Shown: positions 1-6,495 of the stretch, in pieces
How positions within the stretch are numbered: position 1 is the first letter of the stretch
Layout of the letters: every line of letters begins with the position of its first letter
NCBI GenBank assembly: GCA_037969585.1
Contig: JBBKXR010000209.1
Location: 1 to 12,521 of the forward strand
DNA from: JBBKXR01 sp037969585
GTDB taxonomy: Bacteria > Verrucomicrobiota > Verrucomicrobiia > Verrucomicrobiales > DEV007
Length of the DNA stretch: 12,521 bases
Direction of reading: 5' to 3'
The notes under the pieces: model-generated
Told to the model about the DNA's origin: nothing
Databases searched by the model: none
The model's input: only the letters and a program-made list of their open reading frames with translations
Position numbers and translations under genes: made by a program

Positions 1-269
1 CAGCGCGAAGGCGCGCAGGTCGGGGCGGGCGAGTAAGCCTCCCAGAACATGACGCCCCTGGTAGCCAGGGCGTCGATGTTCGGGGTCTCCATCGGCGAAG
101 GCTCGTCGATGTCGTAGCACTTTACGTCCTGCCAGCCGAGGTCATCGGTGAGCAGGAGGATGACGTTGGGCTTTTCGGGGCGTTGATCGGCGGCAGCCAA
201 GCTGGCGATGGCAAAGCACAGCGCCGCGGCGGCCGTCATTGCTTGTCTCAATTGGAAGGGATTTTGCAT
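1..269 (-). CDS. Type I sulfatase, N-terminal part (cut by window edge)
   Basis: This is the first 89 residues of a sulfatase that would hydrolyse sulfate esters, probably on a polysaccharide, in the periplasm or outside the cell. The start at 269 gives a signal peptide (basic and polar n-region, then an Ala-rich core ending near SLAAA, residues 23-27). A second Met at residue 11 is an alternative start. Mature-region landmarks are PNVILLLTDDLGWQDV at residues 34-49, with metal-binding Asp42 and Asp43; ETPNIDALA at 61-69; and CAPSR at 85-89. CxPSR is the signature whose Cys is converted to formylglycine by the maturation enzyme. The window ends two bases after the Arg codon, so the rest of the catalytic domain is not visible. 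The start lies 19 bases after the stop of the beta-helix gene, with no clear Shine-Dalgarno, which suggests one transcript. The substrate cannot be told from this fragment. Confidence 0.93.
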   Translation of the reverse strand, partial: MQNPFQLRQAMTAAAALCFAIASLAAADQRPEKPNVILLLTDDLGWQDVKCYDIDEPSPMETPNIDALATRGVMFWEAYSPAPTCAPSR

Positions 270-288
270 GGGATTGGGCGGTTAGTTT

Positions 289-2454
289 TTATTCGGACTT
301 GCTGCGAAGACCGATTTCTGAAACGTCGATGGGCACGATGCCCATTTGAATTGCGGGCGAATCTGGCTGAAAACGGAAGTCGCCATTTTGCGGATCTACG
401 AACAGGGGATCGACGGCCTTGCTGTGGATATCTCCGCCGTTGGCTTGCTGCTTTTCCAGAGTCGCTTCTGCTATCGCTGGATTTGCGGGACAATAGTAGA
501 TGTTGGAATCGAAGTCGGCATCGCTGGCTCTGGCCAAATCCCGGCCTCTTCGGTCTTCGGTTTTGTCTTTTCGGCGAGGTGCCAGTTCGTCGATGAAGGT
601 GGTGTCCTCGCTCGAAGAGTAAAAGATGTTGCGCTGGATGGTCGCGCCGGTCATGGGGCCTTCGCGCAAGGCGAGATAGTTGCCGCGGGGTGGCGAAATG
701 ATCTCGGCCACGATGTTGTTTTCGCAGCGGTTGTTGAGCTTGAGCATGATTCCCTGTGAGGTGCACTTGTAGATCAGATTCTCGGCGATGAGGGTATCCA
801 TCTGCCCGCCGTCGGTTCGAATCGCGCACTGCATGTGCATTGGTGAAACCAGGTGATGAATGTAGTTTCGGCGAATGACATTGTTCGCTCCGGCACCACG
901 AATATAGATGGCGTTGCCGTCGCCCAATTTTTCCATCGCGTGATGGATCTCATTGAGTTCGACCAGATTGTCGTGCGTGTGCAGGTAGGGACGCACTTCA
1001 TCGAGCGTTTTTTCGGAACGGCGGTCGACGGAGATTTCATTCCAGCGGATGGTTTTGGTCAGTTCCCGGCCACCTTTTTGAAAAAACTCCGTCATGCAGC
1101 CGGATAGGATCAGCGCGGTGTAATTGGTGTGATGAATCAGGTTATTGGCGACGCGATTTTCCCCGCTCTGCCAGAGAAAGATTCCGGGTGAGTGCCAGTA
1201 GATCTCTCCGACGTGATGAATGTGGTTGTTGGAGACGAGGTTGTTTCGATTCACGTCTTTTGTCCCCGGCCCATAGCCGCAAACCAGAATGCCTCCGCCG
1301 CCCATATGTTCGATGTGATTGCCAATGATTTGGGTTTCCTGCCCGTGCAGATCGATGCGAATGGCACCGCTGCCGCTGTGCAGAAAATGACAGTTTTCGA
1401 TGATGCAATTTTCGGTACCGCGAAGTCGAAGCAGCGTATTGTCCTTGTCGAGAAAGTCCCAATCGTGCTGCAAGCCGGCATCATCTTCAGCCAGTTGATA
1501 GCGATCGCCGTGCTGGAATGTCAGCCCGCGGAAGATGAGGTGCTCCACCGGCGTATCCCTGGGGCCTTCCTTGTCGACCTCGCCTTCGATGCGGATCAAT
1601 TCGTTCAAGCGGGGAGCGAATACCGGTGATTCGTTTCGCGGCCAGAGGTAAAGTTTTCCCTGTTGGGTGTTCAGCGCCCACTCACCGGGTTCATCGAGAT
1701 ATTCCAGGGAATTTTCGAACCAGCAGGACTCCGTTTCTTTCAGGAAATGAAGCGGGTTCATGACGTAGGTCGACTCCACGGAGGTTCGGGCGATTCGCGC
1801 TTCGGCGTCTATCGAAGTGACGGGAAGAATGTTCACAATCCAGGCATGATGAGGTCGCACGATGATCTCGAGATCGGTGACGCTTGCCCAGTTTTTGAGT
1901 TGGTCCCGGGGAAAGTCCAGCCGGTCACGGCCGCTGCCTTTGAGGGGAATAAAGCCCGTTGATCTTGCGCGCGGGAGCAGGCCTTCTTTGTCGTAAAGTG
2001 TGAGGAATTGATCCGCAACGTCCGCTACCTGCACTTTGCCTTTTGCGGCTTTCGGTAACCCGGTGATATCGTCAGCAAGCGGTTTCCAGTTAGTGATTTC
2101 CTGTCCGGAACTGAAGACGGGTTTCTCGTCGGGATAGGCCGCGTAGGTGATGGAGGCATCGGTCGAACCCGAGTCTTGCAGACCGAACACCACGGTTTTC
2201 TCGAGTTCGAAAATGCCCTCCCGAATCAGGACTACGATAGGGGCTGACGTTTTTTCTTTAAGATCCCGAACCGCATCGCGTGCCCGCTCCAAAGTCGCGA
2301 AAGGGCCATCAGTTTTCTCAACGTCGGGCGAAGCGAATGTTCCAGACCACTCGTCGGAGCCGTTGCTAGCGACGTAGAAATTCGCATCTGTTGACTCCGC
2401 CTTAACAGTGGATGCTGCTACTGATAACAGCAGAAGAAGCGAAAGCGTTTTCAT
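289..2454 (-). CDS. Secreted right-handed beta-helix protein, GH141-like glycosidase candidate
   Basis: This 721-residue protein starts with the signal peptide MKTLSLLLLLSVAASTVKA. The frame is open further upstream to 2604, but that extension overlaps the preceding sulfatase and would bury the signal peptide, so 2454 is the likely start. The N-terminal part has FYVASNGSDEWSGT (26-39), GPFATLERARDAVR (50-63) and an ITYAAYPDEKPVFSSG segment (102-117). This layout is typical of beta-helix enzymes of the GH141 type, a family that includes alpha-L-fucosidases and xylanases. From about residue 305 to 615 come repeated beta-helix coils rich in Asn and His (GNHIEHMGGGGI, NNHIHHVG, NNLIHHTNY, LNEIHHAM, RNYIHHL). 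The end carries DPLFVDPQNGDFRFQPDSPA (682-701), a common C-terminal closure in these proteins. It sits between two sulfatase genes, which fits action on a sulfated glycan. The enzyme class is inferred from overall pattern; a polysaccharide lyase or another beta-helix hydrolase remains possible. Confidence 0.88.
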   Translation of the reverse strand: MKTLSLLLLLSVAASTVKAESTDANFYVASNGSDEWSGTFASPDVEKTDGPFATLERARDAVRDLKEKTSAPIVVLIREGIFELEKTVVFGLQDSGSTDASITYAAYPDEKPVFSSGQEITNWKPLADDITGLPKAAKGKVQVADVADQFLTLYDKEGLLPRARSTGFIPLKGSGRDRLDFPRDQLKNWASVTDLEIIVRPHHAWIVNILPVTSIDAEARIARTSVESTYVMNPLHFLKETESCWFENSLEYLDEPGEWALNTQQGKLYLWPRNESPVFAPRLNELIRIEGEVDKEGPRDTPVEHLIFRGLTFQHGDRYQLAEDDAGLQHDWDFLDKDNTLLRLRGTENCIIENCHFLHSGSGAIRIDLHGQETQIIGNHIEHMGGGGILVCGYGPGTKDVNRNNLVSNNHIHHVGEIYWHSPGIFLWQSGENRVANNLIHHTNYTALILSGCMTEFFQKGGRELTKTIRWNEISVDRRSEKTLDEVRPYLHTHDNLVELNEIHHAMEKLGDGNAIYIRGAGANNVIRRNYIHHLVSPMHMQCAIRTDGGQMDTLIAENLIYKCTSQGIMLKLNNRCENNIVAEIISPPRGNYLALREGPMTGATIQRNIFYSSSEDTTFIDELAPRRKDKTEDRRGRDLARASDADFDSNIYYCPANPAIAEATLEKQQANGGDIHSKAVDPLFVDPQNGDFRFQPDSPAIQMGIVPIDVSEIGLRSKSE

Positions 2455-2537
2455 TTCGCTTCTGCCACTTCGACTTGGAACCCATTTGGGGAGAAAAGGC
2501 CTGCGAGGATCAGAAATATTTCTGCGATTTTTTTCAT
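2451..2537 (-). CDS. Possible 28-residue small ORF between sulfatase and beta-helix genes
   Basis: Twelve bases after the sulfatase stop an ATG opens a 28-codon frame, beginning MKKIAEIFLILAGLF and ending VEVAEAK. Its TGA overlaps the ATG of the beta-helix gene as ATGA, the arrangement used for translational coupling. The product has two lysines followed by a hydrophobic core (residues 7-15), so it looks like a signal peptide or a tiny membrane peptide. It is not in frame with the downstream gene, so it is not an N-terminal extension of it. No good Shine-Dalgarno precedes it. It could be a coupled leader, a decayed signal-peptide remnant, or chance. I do not recognise a family. Confidence 0.3.
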   Translation of the reverse strand: MKKIAEIFLILAGLFSPNGFQVEVAEAK

Positions 2538-2549
2538 GGTGGGCGCGTG

Positions 2550-3923
2550 TTAGTAGGAGAGCTTCGCGCCCTTCGAAGGTTTCTGCTTTTCTGTCTCCCA
2601 CCATTCGTTGGGGCCTTCTTCGACGATGTTCTCCCAGGTTTGAAACAGAATGTTTTTCATTTCTTCAGTCTTCTCTAGCATTTCCTCGGCGAGGTTGTTT
2701 TTCTCCTGCCAGTCTTTCTGCACGTTGAAGAGTTGAAACTTGGTCATGGTATCGTTGCTGACGATTTTCCAATCGCCGATGCGCATCGCCACGCGATCTT
2801 CAGCGGGGCTTACGTGAGTGCGCCAGAAAAGTGGAATGGGGCGCTCTACCGTTTTTCCTGCAAAAACAGGCAGCAGACTGACGCTATCGATGGTGCGGTC
2901 GGTTGGGGCGGGGATGTCGACCATCTCGAGCACGGTGGCGAAGATGTCGGTGCCGATGACAGGGGTATCACTGACGCTTCCCGCCTCGATGTGTCCCGGC
3001 CACTTGGCGAGAAACGGCACGCGAATACCGCCTTCGAAATCGTTTCGTTTGAGGCCACGCAATCCTCCAGTGCTGCCGCCCTCCGATGGCAGGGGGCCAT
3101 TGTCTGAGGAGAAAATGATGAGAGTGTTGTCTGCGACACCTTCCGAATCGAGGGCATCCATCACTTTTCCCAGTGCATAGTCGAGCTGGGTGATGTTGCC
3201 AAAATAGGTGGCATCACGTTTGCTCTGTCCTTTGTAGAGGTCGGAGAATTTGATGTCGGTAGCGATCGGTTTGTGCGGTTCATGGAACCATACGGAAAGC
3301 GCGAAGGGCTTTTCGGGATCGCGCACATCCTTCAGCCAGTGAATTGCTTCATCGGCAACAAAGGGCGCAGAGTAGGCTTCGATCTCTCCCACGGGTTCGC
3401 CGTTGCGAATAAAGTTGTTTGGGTTTTTGTGACTGGGTTCAGCGTTGTTGTGAGTCGCCATCCAGTAGTCATAGCCGCCTTGCTCTCCCGGTTGAGGGAA
3501 CTTCGGGTTTTCGAATTGCTGTCTCGACAGCAGGTGCCATTTGCCGACGTGGCAGGTTTGGTAGCCGATCTCTCTGAGCAGTTCCGGATAAGTGATCTCG
3601 CTGGCCCGGAGGTGGGCGTCGTGATTTCCTGAGAGGTGCCGCCAGACTCCATTGCGGTAAGGGGTGCGACCGGTGAGAATCGCCGAGCGAGAAGGAGAGC
3701 ATACGCCGCACGCGGAATAGCCTTGAGTAAACTTCACGCCTTGAGCTGCCAACTTATCCATGGCGGGCGTTTTAATAATCTCATGTCCGTAGGTGCCGGA
3801 GTCGCCCCAGCCCATGTCATCGGCCAGGACGACGACAATGTTAGGACGTGGGGAGTTGGCGTGGGTGGGGGATGCGCAGAGACTGCTGAACAGCAGGGCG
3901 ATGCCGATGGATGCGAATTTCAT
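2550..3923 (-). CDS. Type I (formylglycine-dependent) sulfatase, complete
   Basis: This 457-residue exported arylsulfatase-type enzyme has the signal peptide MKFASIGIALLFSSLCASPTHA. The active-site set is complete by eye: Asp35-Asp36 in VLADDMGWGD, Cys75 in CSPSR (75-79, with SAILTGR after it), Lys128 and His130 in HVGKWHL, His217 in HEPHKP, Asp274-Asn275 in FSSDNGP, and Lys292 after GGLRG. These match the formylglycine, calcium and sulfate-binding positions known for family S1. The smaller C-terminal subdomain carries AMRIGDWKIV and FQLFNVQKDWQEKNNL. The length is normal for the family. The start lies 48 bases after the peroxiredoxin stop. An AGGAG at 3941-3945 is 17 bases from the ATG, too far to be a standard ribosome site. 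The substrate subfamily is not resolved; a polysaccharide target is inferred from the neighbouring glycosidase-like genes. Confidence 0.96.
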   Translation of the reverse strand: MKFASIGIALLFSSLCASPTHANSPRPNIVVVLADDMGWGDSGTYGHEIIKTPAMDKLAAQGVKFTQGYSACGVCSPSRSAILTGRTPYRNGVWRHLSGNHDAHLRASEITYPELLREIGYQTCHVGKWHLLSRQQFENPKFPQPGEQGGYDYWMATHNNAEPSHKNPNNFIRNGEPVGEIEAYSAPFVADEAIHWLKDVRDPEKPFALSVWFHEPHKPIATDIKFSDLYKGQSKRDATYFGNITQLDYALGKVMDALDSEGVADNTLIIFSSDNGPLPSEGGSTGGLRGLKRNDFEGGIRVPFLAKWPGHIEAGSVSDTPVIGTDIFATVLEMVDIPAPTDRTIDSVSLLPVFAGKTVERPIPLFWRTHVSPAEDRVAMRIGDWKIVSNDTMTKFQLFNVQKDWQEKNNLAEEMLEKTEEMKNILFQTWENIVEEGPNEWWETEKQKPSKGAKLSY

Positions 3924-3971
3924 TATAGGGATGGGTGGATCTCCTGACTGCGGGGACGTCCGATGGAAATT

Positions 3972-4709
3972 TTACTCTTTGGCGGCTGCGGCTTTCCGCT
4001 TTTGCAAAAAATCGACGATGTCTTTTGGCTCAGCACGGTTGTGATAGTCGTGGTGGAGGAAGGCCCACAGGATGGTGCCGTCTTCGCCGATGATGTAAGT
4101 CGCGGCGAGTGGCAAGGTGTCGGTGCCGGCGTCGGCGCCATTGAAGTCTTCGAGGTCGAATTTTTCGCCGTAGAGTTTTTCGACTTCGGGTGTCAGCTTG
4201 AAGATCAAGTCGTAGTCAATGGCAACTTTGTGGTTGAGGTCAGTGAGGACTTCGAACTCCAGATGATTTTTTTCGGTCGTGCTCAGCGCCTTGTCCGGCA
4301 GTTCGGGGGTCAGGGCCAGGAGCGTGGCTCCAGCAGCTTTGATCGCTGGTAATTCTTCCTGCAGTGCTACCAGTGCGATATTGCAATAGGGGCACCAGCC
4401 GCCGCGATACCAGGTGATGACCACCGGGCCTTTGGCGAGTTCTTCGCTGAGCGTGACTGCCTTTCCTGTGGCATTTTTCAAGGTGAAGTCAGGCGCGGCG
4501 TCGCCCACTTGCTTCGCTTTCTCGACGACATTTGCTTCGTCGACAGCTTCGATGCCTTTTTTGTAGGCGGCTTTGACTTCAGGGCTGCTCCGCGAAGAAT
4601 TTTTTTCGCGGGCAGTAAGTCTTTCTTCGAGGGTGTCGGCGTGGCTGATTGGGGGCATCGCCAGTAGGGCAGCGAGGGCGATGAGGAAGGGAGTAGTGTG
4701 CGTTTTCAT
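3972..4709 (-). CDS. Exported peroxiredoxin-like (AhpC/TSA family) thiol protein
   Basis: This 245-residue thioredoxin-fold protein has the signal peptide MKTHTTPFLIALAALLAMPPISHA. The frame is open further, to 4856, but that stretch is read from the intergenic inverted repeat, so 4709 is preferred. The AhpC/TSA fold begins at GDAAPDFTLKNATGK (69-83). PVVITWYRGGWCPYCNIAL (95-113) holds the redox pair Cys106 and Cys109, in the YRGxWCPYC form of the Prx-like subgroup rather than the typical 2-Cys form. Later landmarks are LTPELPD, FEVLTDLNHKVA and YIIGEDGTILWAF. The family reduces peroxides or acts as a thiol-disulfide protein. Export suggests protection of periplasmic proteins or sulfatase thiols, but no partner reductase gene is visible. 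It is separated from the upstream gene by 179 bases containing a repeat, and may have its own promoter. Confidence 0.9.
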   Translation of the reverse strand: MKTHTTPFLIALAALLAMPPISHADTLEERLTAREKNSSRSSPEVKAAYKKGIEAVDEANVVEKAKQVGDAAPDFTLKNATGKAVTLSEELAKGPVVITWYRGGWCPYCNIALVALQEELPAIKAAGATLLALTPELPDKALSTTEKNHLEFEVLTDLNHKVAIDYDLIFKLTPEVEKLYGEKFDLEDFNGADAGTDTLPLAATYIIGEDGTILWAFLHHDYHNRAEPKDIVDFLQKRKAAAAKE

Positions 4710-4888
4710 TTTGGTGTGAAAGATGGGTGTCGGGAGAAAGTTATCCAGTGAGTTGGTAGTGTGATACCGGCGTCTCGCCGGTTGGAGCTGGACGATGCGG
4801 AGGGAGGCTCGTCCACTGGGGACTGGCGAGACGCCAGTATCACAATATTCGTCCAATGGGGTGGTCCTTGGGGATCGTGCGTTCGTTG
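4710..4888. other. Gene-free intergenic stretch, 179 bases
   Basis: This is the largest gap without a gene in the window. It lies between the propeller glycosidase stop and the peroxiredoxin start, and about half of it is the inverted repeat at 4760-4844. I see no T-run next to the repeat that would make an intrinsic terminator, and no convincing promoter hexamers or Shine-Dalgarno before the peroxiredoxin ATG. Confidence 0.8.
4760..4844. repeat. REP-like inverted repeat that can fold as a cloverleaf
   Basis: The ends are 22-base arms at 4761-4782 and 4822-4843, inverted to each other at 20 of 22 positions. Each arm is also a perfect hairpin by itself: ACCGGCG-TCT-CGCCGGT at 4766-4782 and ACTGGCG-AGA-CGCCAGT at 4822-4838. 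A third stem, TGGACGA with TCGTCCA (4789-4795 and 4809-4815), sits between them, flanked by six-base linkers on both sides. TGTGAT and ATCACA (4760-4765 and 4839-4844) can close the base. The two differences between the arms form one changed base pair that is preserved inside each hairpin (C-G in one, T-A in the other). From general memory, repeats of this kind are dispersed in Verrucomicrobiota genomes; that is not shown by this window, which holds one copy. Confidence 0.8.
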
Positions 4889-6421
4889 TCAGTCGGCGGA
4901 GAACTCGAGGCTCAGGCTCTCGATGATCGGCTTGGACTTGTTATCTGTAGAGTCGGTGACTTTAAGTTCAATCTGAAATCCGAAGCCGTCCTGAAGCTTG
5001 GACAGGTCGAGTAGGGCGGGGGTGGTTTTGATCTGCTTGGAGAAGCCGGGGATGTAGTCGTAGCTTTCCTTTAACTCAGACCAGTCACTCCACTGATCGA
5101 CTTTACCGTCGTTGTCGGTATCGACGCCGACGCGGGCTTCGACGGTTTCGACCCAGGGACCGGGGCTGACGTAGTCGGTCTTTTGTTGGGTGGCGAGGTA
5201 GAACTGGCCTTCGGCAAACGCGATGTCGGGGTCGGGATGGCCTTCGCCGATGTGGTCGCACCAGGTGAACTCTTCATCGATCGATGCCGCGGTGAACCAG
5301 CCGACACTCATTTGGTGGCCACCGGCGGGATCGTAGTCGCCGAAGAGATAATACTGGCCACCGACGCAGATCGCCGCCCAGTCGCCGTAAGCTTCCTGCT
5401 CGGGTTCGTGGATGGCGTATTCCGCGACGCTGGTTTTGTAGTTCCCGGGATCTTCTTTTGCCCAATGGGGATGATTGTAGGTTCCAATTTCTCCGGTTGG
5501 CTTGGTGCGGTTGTCGACGGCAGGTTTGTCGAACACAAAATCACCGAGTCCGTTCGGGCTGACTGCGTGCCCGGCCAGCGGAGAATCCCAGGAGCGCTTG
5601 CTGGCATCGATTGGGCTCCAGTCTTCGATGATGACGTGCATGTCGCCGTCGAGGTCGCGAATGAATCCGGCGTCGGAACCGTGCGACGGATCCTTCACGG
5701 CGATGCCTTTATTTTCTCCCGGTTCACCGTCGGTCAGGTCGCTGTCGACGTAGACGTGCGGATCCTGATCGTTGGGGAAGTCATAGTAGATCAGCGCTTT
5801 GCCATCGATCATCTCTGCACTGGTCACCCACTTGGAGAATCCTTCGGTGACCGGACCGTGGTGAACCCAGTTTTTCATGTCGCGACTCTGCCATGCATGA
5901 TAACCGCCTTTGCCGGGTTTGAGGCCACCGGGCGCGTCGAACTGGTTGGCGAAGTGGGTTGTCTGCAGGGGAATGTCGAAGCCTTCGAGCGTGGCGACCG
6001 CGGCTTCGAATTTGGGCAGCGGCTTGGCTTTCTCGCCTTTTTTGCGACGGGGCTGGCCGCTTCCATAGCGACCGAACATCCAGTAATTATCCGGGCCCAT
6101 GGTCAGGAGAACGGGTGCATCCTGAAGGTTGGCGGGACCGAGGTTCTCGATCGGTATCCAGTTTTTCCAGACGGGCGATTGGCTGATGGTCAGTGACTTG
6201 GCGGAGCGTTTGCTATCGAATTTGTGTAGCTTTGTCAGGATGGTTGCCTGTTTTTCCGTTGGTGATACTGAGCCGTTGTCGACGGTTGCACCTTCGGAGG
6301 ATTCGATGTTTCCGTTCCAGTCTTCCTGGTTGTCGATTTTCCATTCGGATTCGTCGGCGTGGAGAAGGGAAATACTTAGTGCCGACGAAATGGCGAACGT
6401 GATGATCTGTTTCATTTCCAT
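4889..6421 (-). CDS. Secreted beta-propeller glycosidase-like protein (GH43/GH117-like fold)
   Basis: The protein has 510 residues if read from the first ATG. A second ATG two codons later (6415) gives a cleaner signal peptide, MKQIITFAISSALSISLLHA, and has GGAA just before it, so the start is uncertain by two codons. After about 80 residues of N-terminal region come propeller-like repeats: PVLLTMGPDNYWMFGRYG (103-120), GYHAWQSRDMKNWVHHGPV (173-191), ALIYYDFPNDQDPHVYVDSD (209-228), DAGFIRDLDGDMHVIIEDW (250-268) and YYLFGDYDPAGGHQMSVGW (357-375). The HAWQSRDMKNW pattern and Asp-rich blade ends are typical of five-bladed GH43/32/117-type enzymes. DTDNDGKVD at 434-442 is a calcium-binding loop. 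A C-terminal beta-rich segment follows. The catalytic acids cannot be assigned safely by eye. It probably cleaves a side group or oligosaccharide; the substrate is unknown. Confidence 0.82.
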   Translation of the reverse strand: MEMKQIITFAISSALSISLLHADESEWKIDNQEDWNGNIESSEGATVDNGSVSPTEKQATILTKLHKFDSKRSAKSLTISQSPVWKNWIPIENLGPANLQDAPVLLTMGPDNYWMFGRYGSGQPRRKKGEKAKPLPKFEAAVATLEGFDIPLQTTHFANQFDAPGGLKPGKGGYHAWQSRDMKNWVHHGPVTEGFSKWVTSAEMIDGKALIYYDFPNDQDPHVYVDSDLTDGEPGENKGIAVKDPSHGSDAGFIRDLDGDMHVIIEDWSPIDASKRSWDSPLAGHAVSPNGLGDFVFDKPAVDNRTKPTGEIGTYNHPHWAKEDPGNYKTSVAEYAIHEPEQEAYGDWAAICVGGQYYLFGDYDPAGGHQMSVGWFTAASIDEEFTWCDHIGEGHPDPDIAFAEGQFYLATQQKTDYVSPGPWVETVEARVGVDTDNDGKVDQWSDWSELKESYDYIPGFSKQIKTTPALLDLSKLQDGFGFQIELKVTDSTDNKSKPIIESLSLEFSAD

Positions 6422-6495
6422 AAGAAAGGCTGTTTCAATGTTCGCGAATATGACGATCGAAAAAAGGTATAATACTAAGAGCGGATGTTAGTGAA
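6422..6495 (-). promoter_or_regulatory. AT-rich gap with a weak possible promoter
   Basis: These 74 bases separate the PQQ-like gene stop from the propeller glycosidase start and are visibly richer in A and T than the genes. On the minus strand TATTAT (6474-6469) could be a -10 element, with TTCACT (6495-6490) 15 bases before it as a poor -35. An eight-base palindrome TTCGCGAA lies closer to the gene. This is a guess from hexamer resemblance only. Confidence 0.2.

Noticed and set aside
2455..2604. N-terminal extension of the beta-helix protein (open frame to 2604)
   Set aside because: It overlaps the 3' end of the sulfatase gene, has no export features, and the signal peptide begins exactly at the ATG at 2454.
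4760..4844. Cloverleaf-shaped repeat as a tRNA gene or an intrinsic terminator
   Set aside because: There is no T-loop consensus, no plausible anticodon arm and a closing stem of only six pairs, so it is not a tRNA. No T-run follows the hairpins on either strand, so it is not a standard terminator.
4710..4856. N-terminal extension of the peroxiredoxin-like protein (open frame to 4856)
   Set aside because: The extension is translated from the inverted repeat and would place the clear signal peptide at residue 50.
5183..6196. Long plus-strand open frame of 337 codons opposite the propeller glycosidase gene
   Set aside because: It is antisense to a gene with clear export and blade motifs, shows no recognisable domain, and is explained by the codon bias of the real strand. 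The same holds for the 303-codon plus-strand frame at 8035-8946.
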